A DNA stretch of 13,769 nt, from the NCBI GenBank assembly GCA_012518765.1, contig JAAYRN010000109.1, positions 1-13,769 on the forward strand, in the 5' to 3' direction. Source of the stretch: Bacteroidales bacterium. GTDB lineage: Bacteria; Bacteroidota; Bacteroidia; Bacteroidales; WCHB1-69. A model generated the notes under the pieces. It made no database searches and had not been told where the DNA came from. It worked only from the letters and a program-made list of their open reading frames with translations. Below, piece after piece: positions 1-6,541 of the stretch (position 1 is its first letter; every line of letters begins with the position of its first letter). A program made the translations under genes and the position numbers.

Positions 1-398
1 ACGTAAATATCACAACCTCTTATGCTTTTGGTAAACGGGAATTATGGCAAATAGATGCTCGTTGGAACTACGGTTCAGGATTTCCATTCACACAAACCAA
101 AGGACTGTATCCTAAAAATGAACCCAATTCAGCCATTAATCAAAATCACAACTCAACTAACGAAAGCATTGGCATTATATACGGAGATATAAATGGGGGA
201 CAGTTGCCAGCTTATCACAGATTAGATGTTAATATTAAACGTAGGTTTATTATCAATCCACAATCTACTGTAGAATTGAATGCAGGGGTTAGCAACGTAT
301 ATAATTATTATAATATATTCTATATCAATAGAAAAACTAACGAAAAAATCTATCAACTTCCTTTTATGTGGACTTTGAGTTGCAATATAAATTTTTAA
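1..398 (+). CDS. TonB-dependent receptor, C-terminal fragment
   Basis: The reading frame is open from the window edge (first full codon at 3) to a TAA at 396-398, giving about 131 visible residues of a longer protein. The fragment has the C-terminal barrel signature of Bacteroidota TonB-dependent receptors: an early strand with DARWNYGSGFPFTQTKG, then LPAYHRLDVNIKRRF, then a Val/Asn-rich strand NAGVSNVYN, and a final strand ending in aromatic Phe, as is usual for outer-membrane barrels. Such proteins import ligands across the outer membrane using TonB energy. The plug, signal peptide and substrate clues lie outside the window, so the ligand cannot be named. A TTG at 204 could be read as a start, but the conserved barrel sequence continues upstream of it, so it is not one. 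The next gene begins 3 nt downstream, which suggests co-transcription. Confidence 0.88.
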   Translation, partial: VNITTSYAFGKRELWQIDARWNYGSGFPFTQTKGLYPKNEPNSAINQNHNSTNESIGIIYGDINGGQLPAYHRLDVNIKRRFIINPQSTVELNAGVSNVYNYYNIFYINRKTNEKIYQLPFMWTLSCNINF

Positions 399-401
399 AA
401 T

Positions 402-1127
402 ATGCTTCCAGACTGGCTTTCAAGAACGGCTTTATTGTTAGATAAAAATCAAATCAATCAATTACACAAAGCACATGTATTGGTAGTAGGATTGGGTGGA
501 GTAGGAGCTTACGCCGTTGAAATGCTTTGCAGAGCAGGTATATACAATTTAACACTTGTAGACGGTGATAGAATAGAAACATCGAATAGAAACCGTCAAC
601 TGCCCGCTTTGCTATCACAAGAAGGAAGGTATAAAACAGAAGTGTTGAAGGAAAGATGTTTAGATATCAATCCCGAAGCTAATATTCAAATTATTACCGA
701 ATTTCTAAAAGACAATAGAATAGAAGAAGTTTTTGATTTGGCTACATACGATTATGTTGTAGATGCCATTGATAGCTTATCGCCTAAGGTTCATCTTATT
801 ATCGAAAGTATAAAACGAAACATACCCATAATTAGTGCTATGGGAGCAGGTGGGAAACTACATCCCTCGTATATACAAGTGGCTGATATTTCAAAAACGT
901 ATCAATGTCCTTTGGCTGCGGCGGTTAGAAAGCGTTTGAGGAAAAAAGGGGTTTTCAAAGGAATAAAAACCGTTTTTTCGACTGAACCACCTAATAATAA
1001 AGAGATAGAAACAAGCTATAAAAATATTGAAAATCATCAAAACACACAGGGAACTATATCGTTTTTACCTGCCATATTTGGCTGTTGGTGTGCTTCGGTT
1101 TGTATTAATGATTTGATAAAAGACTAA
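402..1127 (+). CDS. tcdA: tRNA threonylcarbamoyladenosine dehydratase (TcdA/CsdL, ThiF-E1 fold)
   Basis: This 241-residue protein of the E1/ThiF/MoeB superfamily is predicted to cyclise t6A37 to ct6A in ANN-decoding tRNAs using ATP in the cytoplasm. The N-terminal Rossmann nucleotide loop is GLGGVG (residues 30-35). It is followed by LVDGDRIETSNRNRQ (52-66), the E1 segment carrying the acidic and Arg residues that contact ATP, and by VVDAIDS (119-125). The C-terminus has GTISFLPAIFGC (217-228), the TcdA-type tail. The CxxC zinc pairs of MoeB and ThiF are absent, which favours TcdA over those paralogues. It is slightly shorter than the E. coli protein (about 268 residues). The ATG at 402 lies 3 nt after the receptor stop, so it is probably translated from the same mRNA. 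No terminator follows, and transcription could run on into the tRNA and its terminator. Confidence 0.88.
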   Translation: MLPDWLSRTALLLDKNQINQLHKAHVLVVGLGGVGAYAVEMLCRAGIYNLTLVDGDRIETSNRNRQLPALLSQEGRYKTEVLKERCLDINPEANIQIITEFLKDNRIEEVFDLATYDYVVDAIDSLSPKVHLIIESIKRNIPIISAMGAGGKLHPSYIQVADISKTYQCPLAAAVRKRLRKKGVFKGIKTVFSTEPPNNKEIETSYKNIENHQNTQGTISFLPAIFGCWCASVCINDLIKD

Positions 1128-1190
1128 TAATCAGAAAAATAGATTCAAATAAGAGTGCGTAAAAAAAATATCAAAAAAACATGAATTTCC

Positions 1191-1215
1191 ATTGTTTTTT
1201 TTTATACTTTTGCAT
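1191..1215 (+). repeat. 25-nt repeat, copy 1 (promoter block)
   Basis: The block reads ATTG, nine T residues, then ATACTTTTGCAT. It is identical over 25 nt to positions 3895-3919, and the flanks differ immediately outside. Both copies sit upstream of a gene on the same strand and contain a TAnnTTTG element, so this is best read as a shared promoter block and not as a mobile repeat. Confidence 0.8.
1205..1212 (+). promoter_or_regulatory. Bacteroidota -7 promoter element for tRNA-Phe
   Basis: TACTTTTG matches the Bacteroidota -7 consensus TAnnTTTG. Transcription would start near 1219, about 8 nt before the mature tRNA 5' end. A -33 TTG at the usual distance (about 19-21 nt upstream) is not clear. 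The nearest TTG, at 1192-1194, leaves a spacer of only 10 nt, which is a T tract. Confidence 0.6.
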
Positions 1216-1226
1216 CACTAAAAAAT

Positions 1227-1299
1227 GGTGCTGTAGCTCAGTCGGTAGAGCGTCGGACTGAAAATCCGCAGGTCGCTGGTTCAATTCCAGTCAGCACCA
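1227..1299 (+). tRNA. tRNA-Phe (anticodon GAA)
   Basis: A complete 73-nt cloverleaf can be drawn by hand. The acceptor stem GGTGCTG (1227-1233) pairs with CAGCACC (1292-1298). The D stem is GCTC/GAGC around AGTCGGTA. The anticodon loop CTGAAAA (1258-1264) places GAA at 1260-1262, decoding Phe codons. A 5-nt variable region, AGGTC, follows. The T stem GCTGG/CCAGT encloses TTCAATT. The discriminator is A1299. The 3' CCA is not encoded (CAA follows) and must be added after transcription. The top pair of the anticodon stem (T1253 with C1269, positions 27-43) is a mismatch, and the outer T-stem pair is G-T; the rest of the stems are fully paired. Confidence 0.97.
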
Positions 1300-1300
1300 C

Positions 1301-1333
1301 AAAAAAGTCGTTTTTATTTAAACGGCTTTTTTT
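1301..1333. terminator. bidirectional rho-independent terminator (tRNA-Phe / argS)
   Basis: AAAAAAGTCGTTT (1301-1313) pairs with AAACGGCTTTTTT (1320-1332) around the loop TTATTT, with one G-T wobble. The T run ends at 1333. The A tract on the other arm gives a T run when read on the minus strand, so the same hairpin can end transcription from the tRNA (+) and from argS (-), whose stop codon lies 11 nt away. The stem begins 2 nt after the tRNA discriminator base. Confidence 0.85.
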
Positions 1334-1344
1334 GTGGTTATATC

Positions 1345-3120
1345 TTACATCTTTTCAGGAACATCAATTCCTAACAAACTCATACCGTGTCGTATTACAT
1401 AGGCTGTAAATATCGATAAATCTAAACGTAAGCTGCGTAAAGTGGTATCTGTTTCTTTTAAAATAGGTATTTCTTGGTAAAAACGATTGTAATTTTTTAC
1501 TAAATCATATATAAAATTGGCGATAACAGAAGGATTGAGTTCTTTTGCTGCTTGTTTGATAGTTTCGGGATAGGAATATAGGGAGAGTAAAATTTCTTTT
1601 TCCAATTGCAATAAATTTACTCCTTTATAATCAACAATTTCTATTGTTTTAGCCTTGCGAATCAAGGAACAAATACGCGCATGGGTGTATTGAATAAAAG
1701 GTCCTGTATTTCCGTTCAAATCAATGGATTCATCGGGATTGAAGAGCATGTTTTTCTTAGGGTCTACTTTTAAAATAAAGTATTTCAAGGCTCCCAATCC
1801 TATTTTTTCTGCCAATAGCTGCAATTCTTCTTCGGTAAAATCATTTTTTCCTAATTCTTGGGTTTTTTGTTTTGCCATTTCTATAATTTCAGTCATTAAA
1901 TCATCGGCATCAACCACAGTACCTTCCCTGGATTTCATTTTTCCAGAGGGTAGTTCAACCATTCCGTAGGATAAATGAAAAATATTTTCGGCAAATTTGT
2001 AGTTTAATTTCTTAGTTAAAATAAGTTTAAGTGCTTCAAAATGATAGTTTTGTTCATTACCAACTACATAAATCATTTGCACTGGATTGTATTCTTCAGC
2101 ACGCAATACGGCAGTACCTAAATCTTGCGTCATGTATACCGAAGTTCCATCGGAACGCAAAAGTACCTTTTCGTCTAAGCCTTCATTTTCAAGATTTACC
2201 CTAACAGAACCGTCTTCGGCTTGATAGAATATATTATTGCTTAAACCTTCAAGTACTACTTCTTTTCCTAACAAATAAGTCTCTGATTCATAATAAGTTT
2301 TATCAAATGAAATTCCCATTTTTTTATAGGTTTCATCAAAGCCTTGATATACCCATTGGTTCATTTTTTGCCAAAGATTATAAATCTCTTCATCGCCATT
2401 TTCCCATTTGCGAAGCATATTTTGGGCTTGGAGTAGGATAGGGGCTTGTTTTTCAGCTTCTTCTTTGGTTATCCCCTTAGCTATAAGCTCTTCTATTTCT
2501 TTTTTGTAGAGTTTATCAAAGGCAACGTAATATTCTCCTACTAATTTATCGCCTTTTAGTCCGCTTGATTCGGGAGTTTCGTTTTGTGCTTTTTTCTGCC
2601 AAGCCAACATGGATTTACAAATATGTATTCCCCTGTCATTCACTAAGTTTATACGATATATATGCGTTCCGTTGGCACTTAGTATTCGTGAAATAGAATC
2701 TCCCAATAAATTATTGCGTACATGTCCTAAATGCAAGGGTTTGTTTGTGTTAGGAGATGAAAATTCGATTAAAACAGGTTGTTGGTTTTTATCTATTTCA
2801 GTGCTTGCATAGGAGTGGTTTTTAGACTCTGATTTTAAGAAATCAATCCATACTTCATCGTGAAATGTAAGATTTAAAAAACCTTTGATTATCTGGGTAG
2901 AAGCTATGATATTAGTCTTCTCTTTCAGCTTGTTACTTAATTCTTCGGCTGTTAATTCAGGCTTTTTTTTAGATAATTTAGTGAAAGGAAACACCACTAA
3001 GGTGAAATCTCCTTCAAATTCTTTTTTTGTTTTTTGTATACTGATTTCTTCTGCTGTTATAGTAGTATTATACAGTTCTTTAACACTTTCAACAACAGCC
3101 TTATGTAATGTTTTTATCAT
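1345..3120 (-). CDS. argS: arginyl-tRNA synthetase (class I)
   Basis: The protein charges tRNA-Arg with arginine using ATP in the cytoplasm. It has 591 residues from the chosen start, a normal length. In order it has an N-terminal additional domain (about 1-110), the class I HIGH-type motif SPNTNKPLHLGHVRNN (HLGH at 130-133), a Rossmann core with LRSDGTSVYMTQDLG (321-335), a KMSKS-like loop GKMKSREGT (393-401), and a helical anticodon-binding domain beginning near NTGPFIQYTHARI (471-483). The frame stays open to an ATG at 3162, which would give 605 residues, but that start overlaps yggS by 32 nt and adds a tail not expected in ArgS. I prefer the ATG at 3120, which lies 10 nt after the yggS stop. 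The gene is probably co-transcribed with yggS and terminated by the hairpin at 1301-1333. Confidence 0.96.
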   Translation of the reverse strand: MIKTLHKAVVESVKELYNTTITAEEISIQKTKKEFEGDFTLVVFPFTKLSKKKPELTAEELSNKLKEKTNIIASTQIIKGFLNLTFHDEVWIDFLKSESKNHSYASTEIDKNQQPVLIEFSSPNTNKPLHLGHVRNNLLGDSISRILSANGTHIYRINLVNDRGIHICKSMLAWQKKAQNETPESSGLKGDKLVGEYYVAFDKLYKKEIEELIAKGITKEEAEKQAPILLQAQNMLRKWENGDEEIYNLWQKMNQWVYQGFDETYKKMGISFDKTYYESETYLLGKEVVLEGLSNNIFYQAEDGSVRVNLENEGLDEKVLLRSDGTSVYMTQDLGTAVLRAEEYNPVQMIYVVGNEQNYHFEALKLILTKKLNYKFAENIFHLSYGMVELPSGKMKSREGTVVDADDLMTEIIEMAKQKTQELGKNDFTEEELQLLAEKIGLGALKYFILKVDPKKNMLFNPDESIDLNGNTGPFIQYTHARICSLIRKAKTIEIVDYKGVNLLQLEKEILLSLYSYPETIKQAAKELNPSVIANFIYDLVKNYNRFYQEIPILKETDTTLRSLRLDLSIFTAYVIRHGMSLLGIDVPEKM

Positions 3121-3130
3121 ACATTCAAGT

Positions 3131-3805
3131 TTATTTATAATCTCTTTCTCCAAAAATAGCACTTCCGATACGCACCATGGTACTACCTTCTTCCAAGGCG
3201 ATTTCGTAGTCGTCGGTCATGCCCATAGAACATTCTTTAAAATGCTCACAATCTTTAAAATAAGACTCTTTTATTTCTTTAAAATAGGTGTGTAAGGTTT
3301 GAAACTCCTTGCGTACCAATTCTTTATTTTCGGTAAAAGTAGCCATGCCCATAACACCGCAGATGCGTATGTTTTTCAAGTTGGCAAAATCTTGACTTTC
3401 TAACATTTCCTTGACTTCTTCTAATAAAAAGCCGTGTTTACTTTCTTCTTCAGCTATATAAAGCTGTAACAAACAGTTGATTACTCTGTCGTTCCTTATT
3501 GCTCTTTTGTTTATTTCCGATAGCAATCTGTATGAATCTACGCTGTGGATAAGGTGTACAAAAGGGGCTATGTATTTTACTTTATTGGTTTGTAAATGAC
3601 CCACAAAATGCCATTCAATATCCTTAGGTAGTTTTTCCCATTTCATTTTGATTTCGTTGGTTTTGTTTTCACCAAAATAACGATGTCCCGAATCATAAGC
3701 AATTTGAATATCTTCAATGGGTTTTAGCTTAGAAATAGCTATAATTTTTACACTTTCAGGAATGTGTGTTGTTAATTTTTTAATGTTTTCAGTTATAAAA
3801 TGCAT
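3131..3805 (-). CDS. yggS: pyridoxal phosphate homeostasis protein (YggS/PLPBP family)
   Basis: This is a PLP-binding alanine-racemase-fold protein that buffers free pyridoxal phosphate in the cytosol and has no known catalytic activity. The PLP lysine is in IIAISKLKP (K26 from the chosen start). Family blocks follow: HRYFGENKTNEI, EWHFVGHLQTNK, HSVDSYRL, and C-terminal SMGMTDDYEIALEEGSTMVRIGSAIFGER, which supplies the phosphate-binding residues. The frame also contains an ATG at 3820 (229 residues). I favour the ATG at 3805 (224 residues) because MHFITENI lines up with the usual family N-terminus and because the -7 candidates at 3822-3839 would leave almost no leader for the 3820 start. It is the first gene of a yggS-argS unit. 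Confidence 0.92.
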   Translation of the reverse strand: MHFITENIKKLTTHIPESVKIIAISKLKPIEDIQIAYDSGHRYFGENKTNEIKMKWEKLPKDIEWHFVGHLQTNKVKYIAPFVHLIHSVDSYRLLSEINKRAIRNDRVINCLLQLYIAEEESKHGFLLEEVKEMLESQDFANLKNIRICGVMGMATFTENKELVRKEFQTLHTYFKEIKESYFKDCEHFKECSMGMTDDYEIALEEGSTMVRIGSAIFGERDYK

Positions 3806-3821
3806 CTCTTTCGTTTTCATG

Positions 3822-3839
3822 CAAAATTACACAAAAATA
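3822..3839 (-). promoter_or_regulatory. candidate -7 elements for yggS-argS
   Basis: Read on the minus strand, this stretch contains two matches to the Bacteroidota consensus TAnnTTTG: TATTTTTG (3839-3832) and TAATTTTG (3829-3822). The expected transcription starts are near 3825 and 3815. No convincing -33 TTG is seen at the right distance. Either element would place the ATG at 3820 at or before the start of the message, which supports translation from 3805. Confidence 0.45.
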
Positions 3840-3894
3840 TGGAATAAATACAACATAAAAAAAGAATTATTATATTTGATTTGATTGTAGTTAT

Positions 3895-3919
3895 ATTGTT
3901 TTTTTTTATACTTTTGCAT
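3895..3919 (+). repeat. 25-nt repeat, copy 2 (promoter block)
   Basis: Identical to 1191-1215: ATTG, nine T residues, ATACTTTTGCAT. Here it precedes the small lipoprotein gene. The two copies diverge at the first base on each side. Confidence 0.8.
3909..3916 (+). promoter_or_regulatory. Bacteroidota -7 promoter element for the small lipoprotein gene
   Basis: TACTTTTG fits TAnnTTTG. A TTG at 3885-3887 lies 21 nt upstream, an acceptable -33 element. Transcription would begin near 3923, giving a leader of about 30 nt before the ATG at 3953. It is divergent from the yggS promoter, so 3821-3952 is a shared control region. Confidence 0.65.
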
Positions 3920-3952
3920 TTGATTATTTACACGTTTTTAAAGTAGTTTTTT

Positions 3953-4186
3953 ATGAGAAAAATATCAATAATAGTATCTGTTTTAGCCATAGTTGCCGTG
4001 GTGGCTTCTTCTTGTAGTAAAAGTTGTATATGCACCCGTTATGAGGACGGTAAAAAAGTAAATTCACTCACAGTTAGTGAAGATATAGATAGAAAAGAAT
4101 GCAAACAATTATCTCAAGCCAAACGCCGAGGTATTTCTATGGTTACCTTAGGAAAAGAAGTAACTGTTGAAATAAAATGCAGATAA
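3953..4186 (+). CDS. small Cys-rich putative lipoprotein
   Basis: This 77-residue exported protein is not assigned to any named function. Residues 1-20 form a type II signal peptide (basic MRK, then a hydrophobic run) ending in VASSC, with C21 the likely lipidated cysteine. The Bacteroidota lipobox is loose, and Ala-Ser-Ser-Cys is acceptable. The mature part of about 57 residues has four further Cys (C25, C27, C50, C76) spaced CxxxCxC...C...C, enough for two disulfides, and is rich in Lys, Arg and Glu. It ends IKCR. Short lipoproteins of this layout are common in Bacteroidota and mostly uncharacterised. The gene is monocistronic by appearance, with its own promoter at 3909-3916 and terminator at 4194-4222. 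The initiation ATG follows a T-rich leader with no Shine-Dalgarno sequence. Confidence 0.8.
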   Translation: MRKISIIVSVLAIVAVVASSCSKSCICTRYEDGKKVNSLTVSEDIDRKECKQLSQAKRRGISMVTLGKEVTVEIKCR

Positions 4187-4193
4187 TTAAATA

Positions 4194-4222
4194 AAAGGGG
4201 GCTTTCGAGTAAAGCCCTTTTT
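4194..4222 (+). terminator. rho-independent terminator after the small lipoprotein gene
   Basis: GGGCTTT (4199-4205) pairs perfectly with AAAGCCC (4211-4217) around the loop CGAGT. The stem extends through two G-T pairs and A-T pairs into a T run ending at 4222. It begins 7 nt after the lipoprotein stop codon and separates that gene from the subtilase gene. Confidence 0.88.
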
Positions 4223-4259
4223 GTTTGCCTAATAATGGAAAAATGAAAACACGGATAAA

Positions 4260-6509
4260 ATGAAAAAAACAATATTACTGGCTATTATTTTTTGTACATC
4301 CGTATTGTCTTACTCTCAAGGTGTGTATTGGGTCTTTTTTACAGATAAAGCTGGTAGTCAGTTTAATCCTCATACTTATTTCGATTCAAAAGCCATAGAA
4401 AGACGTTTACAACACGGTGTGAATTTATACGATAGTACAGATTTTCCATTAAACACATATTACAAACAAAAAGTTGAAATTTTATCTGAAGAAGTTATAG
4501 GTGAAACACGTTGGTTTAATGCCATGGCGGTAGTAGCTACTTCGGAAAATATACAGAAAATATCCCAGTTTTCATTTGTCAAAGAAATTTCACCCATACA
4601 ATCGCAGGCTTTTTTAACATCAAATGAAACGAATCATATAAATATCGACCATTACTTAGATGATTTGGTTGATAGCAATTTAAAAGTAGACAAACAATTG
4701 AAACGTATGGGCGGTGAGTTTTTCCACGAAGCAAATATAGATGGAAAGGGCATACGCATAGCTGTTTTTGATGGTGGGTTTCCAAGTGTAAACAAACATA
4801 TAGCTTTCAAGCATTTAAGAGATAATAATCAGATTATTAGAACATGGAATTTTCCCTTAAAAAAAGAAAATGTATATGGGTGGAACTCTCACGGAACTAT
4901 GACTTTAAGCTGCATTGCGGGCATTGCAGGAAATACGAAAATAGGTTTAGCTACGGGAGCTGAATTTTTATTGGCTCGTACAGAAATAAATATAGAACCA
5001 GCTAAGGAAGAAGTTTGGTGGATGCAAGCCATGGAGTGGGCGGATAAAAATGGAGCTCATATCATAAGTAGCTCATTGGGTTATGGCGATGCAAGGTATA
5101 AGGTGTCCGATATGGATGGTAAAAAAAGTTTGGTGTCGAAAGCTGCTAATATGGCTGCATCTAAAGGTATTTTAGTCTGTAATTCAATGGGAAACGAAGG
5201 AACTAAAAATACATGGAGAACCATCATTACACCCGCCGATGCCGACAGTGTTTTAGCCGTTGGAGGTATTAATCCAAAAGACGAAAAACACACATCGTTT
5301 AGCTCTTATGGACCTACCGCCGATGGTCGTATCAAACCCAACGTTTGTGCGTATGCTACAGATTGTATGGTTGCTAAGTCATGTAAGGGTGATATTTGTT
5401 ATAATTTTACGCATGCTACAGGTACTTCTTTTTCTTGTCCTTTGGTAGCAGGGTTTGCGGCTTGTGCGTGGCAAAAACACCCAGACTATAACGCCATGGA
5501 ACTAAAAAAAGCCATAGAAAGATCGGCGGATTTATATCCTTATTACGATTATGCGTATGGATATGGAGTGCCCCAAGCTGCTTATTTTCTATTTCCTAAA
5601 ATAAATGTTTTATTGAAAACTTTTGAAATCAAAGAAGAAGGAAACTATGTTGTAATCAAGCCATTTGAAGTAAATGATGGCGATAGAATATTTTACCATA
5701 TTCAACAAAAAGATAGTACTTTATGTATATATGAAAATTTATATTTCACCAAAGAGTCTGAAAATGAATTAAAAATCCACAAATCAGCCTTGGATGAAAA
5801 TAAAATATTAAGGGTTTATTTTAAAGACTATGTGGAAACATACGTGTTAGAAACCGACAAAAAGGCAACCCACAATTATCAAACAAGTGCCCATGTACCT
5901 AATTTTTATACATCGGAATACATTCCTCGTAAAAAAAACTCTATATACGGAATCAATGCAACGCATTATGTAGAACCTTACGTTTCGTGGGGAATGGTGT
6001 TTTACAATGGGTTACCATCTATGAAACAATTGATAGGTAGAATACAAAATGTGAATGTGGGCTTACGTTACAAGGGAAATATTTGTAAATCTTATAGTTT
6101 AGGTTTTGCTGTTGAATACAACAACATTATTTTTAAAATTCCTTCTACACCCACAATGTCTAAAGCTATAAAAAGTAAGTCAAATTTTCATTACATGAAC
6201 ATTGAGCTTTATCAGCGTATACGCATACTGCCCACAGAGGGCTTGGGTATGGGGTTTTATGTTGATATAGGTATTTTTAATGGACTTGATTTTTTACATA
6301 CGTATACATCTGCGTATAAAATTGATAAAAAGCTACTTATTACAGAAAAATATGCTTTTAAAGACATATCGTTTAGTAATTTTGGATTAAGGTTGCGTTT
6401 GGGATATAATTTGTTTATTATTTATACGGAAATTATGTGCCAAAATTTCAAGGAGATACCTAAGCATTATAATGTTGGTTTACAGTTTAGTATCCCGACC
6501 AAAATATGA
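4260..6509 (+). CDS. exported S8 subtilisin-family peptidase with C-terminal beta-barrel-like domain
   Basis: This 749-residue secreted serine protease starts with a Sec signal peptide (1-19/20, ending SYSQ). Residues 22-115 resemble the I9-like propeptide of Bacteroidota subtilases (VYWVFFTDK...RRLQHGV...RWFNAMAVVA). The catalytic domain spans about 163-445. It has Asp171 in IAVFDGG, His211 in NSHGTM, the oxyanion Asn312 in NSMGNEG and Ser390 in GTSFSCP, so the triad is complete and the enzyme is probably active. Residues 450-530 look like a small beta-sandwich. Residues 570-749 hold about eight alternating polar/hydrophobic segments, consistent with a small outer-membrane barrel. I see no type IX secretion C-terminal domain. 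No clear promoter lies between the preceding terminator and the ATG. hppA follows after 32 nt. The substrate is unknown. Confidence 0.9.
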   Translation: MKKTILLAIIFCTSVLSYSQGVYWVFFTDKAGSQFNPHTYFDSKAIERRLQHGVNLYDSTDFPLNTYYKQKVEILSEEVIGETRWFNAMAVVATSENIQKISQFSFVKEISPIQSQAFLTSNETNHINIDHYLDDLVDSNLKVDKQLKRMGGEFFHEANIDGKGIRIAVFDGGFPSVNKHIAFKHLRDNNQIIRTWNFPLKKENVYGWNSHGTMTLSCIAGIAGNTKIGLATGAEFLLARTEINIEPAKEEVWWMQAMEWADKNGAHIISSSLGYGDARYKVSDMDGKKSLVSKAANMAASKGILVCNSMGNEGTKNTWRTIITPADADSVLAVGGINPKDEKHTSFSSYGPTADGRIKPNVCAYATDCMVAKSCKGDICYNFTHATGTSFSCPLVAGFAACAWQKHPDYNAMELKKAIERSADLYPYYDYAYGYGVPQAAYFLFPKINVLLKTFEIKEEGNYVVIKPFEVNDGDRIFYHIQQKDSTLCIYENLYFTKESENELKIHKSALDENKILRVYFKDYVETYVLETDKKATHNYQTSAHVPNFYTSEYIPRKKNSIYGINATHYVEPYVSWGMVFYNGLPSMKQLIGRIQNVNVGLRYKGNICKSYSLGFAVEYNNIIFKIPSTPTMSKAIKSKSNFHYMNIELYQRIRILPTEGLGMGFYVDIGIFNGLDFLHTYTSAYKIDKKLLITEKYAFKDISFSNFGLRLRLGYNLFIIYTEIMCQNFKEIPKHYNVGLQFSIPTKI

Positions 6510-6541
6510 AATTAATAAAAAATAAAATATAAATAAAGAGT

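Noticed and set aside
402..1127. MoeB or ThiF assignment for the E1-like protein
   Set aside because: The zinc-binding CxxC pairs are missing and the C-terminus GTISFLPAIFGC is TcdA-like.
2885..3295. Plus-strand open frame of 136 codons opposite argS/yggS
   Set aside because: It lies wholly antisense to two well-supported genes, its product is a low-complexity Ser/Phe/Val string, and no promoter precedes it.
1191..3919. The 25-nt repeats as ends of a mobile element flanking yggS-argS
   Set aside because: The copies are direct, sit at promoter positions, and enclose essential housekeeping genes; there is no transposase or target-site duplication.
6400..6509. Type IX secretion C-terminal domain on the subtilase
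   Set aside because: The last 80 residues show amphipathic barrel-like strands, with no small Ig-like sorting domain and no Gly/Lys-rich ending typical of type A domains.
6510..6541. Separate hppA promoter in the 32-nt gap
   Set aside because: The gap is A/T-rich but contains no TAnnTTTG match; co-transcription or a promoter inside the subtilase gene is equally possible.
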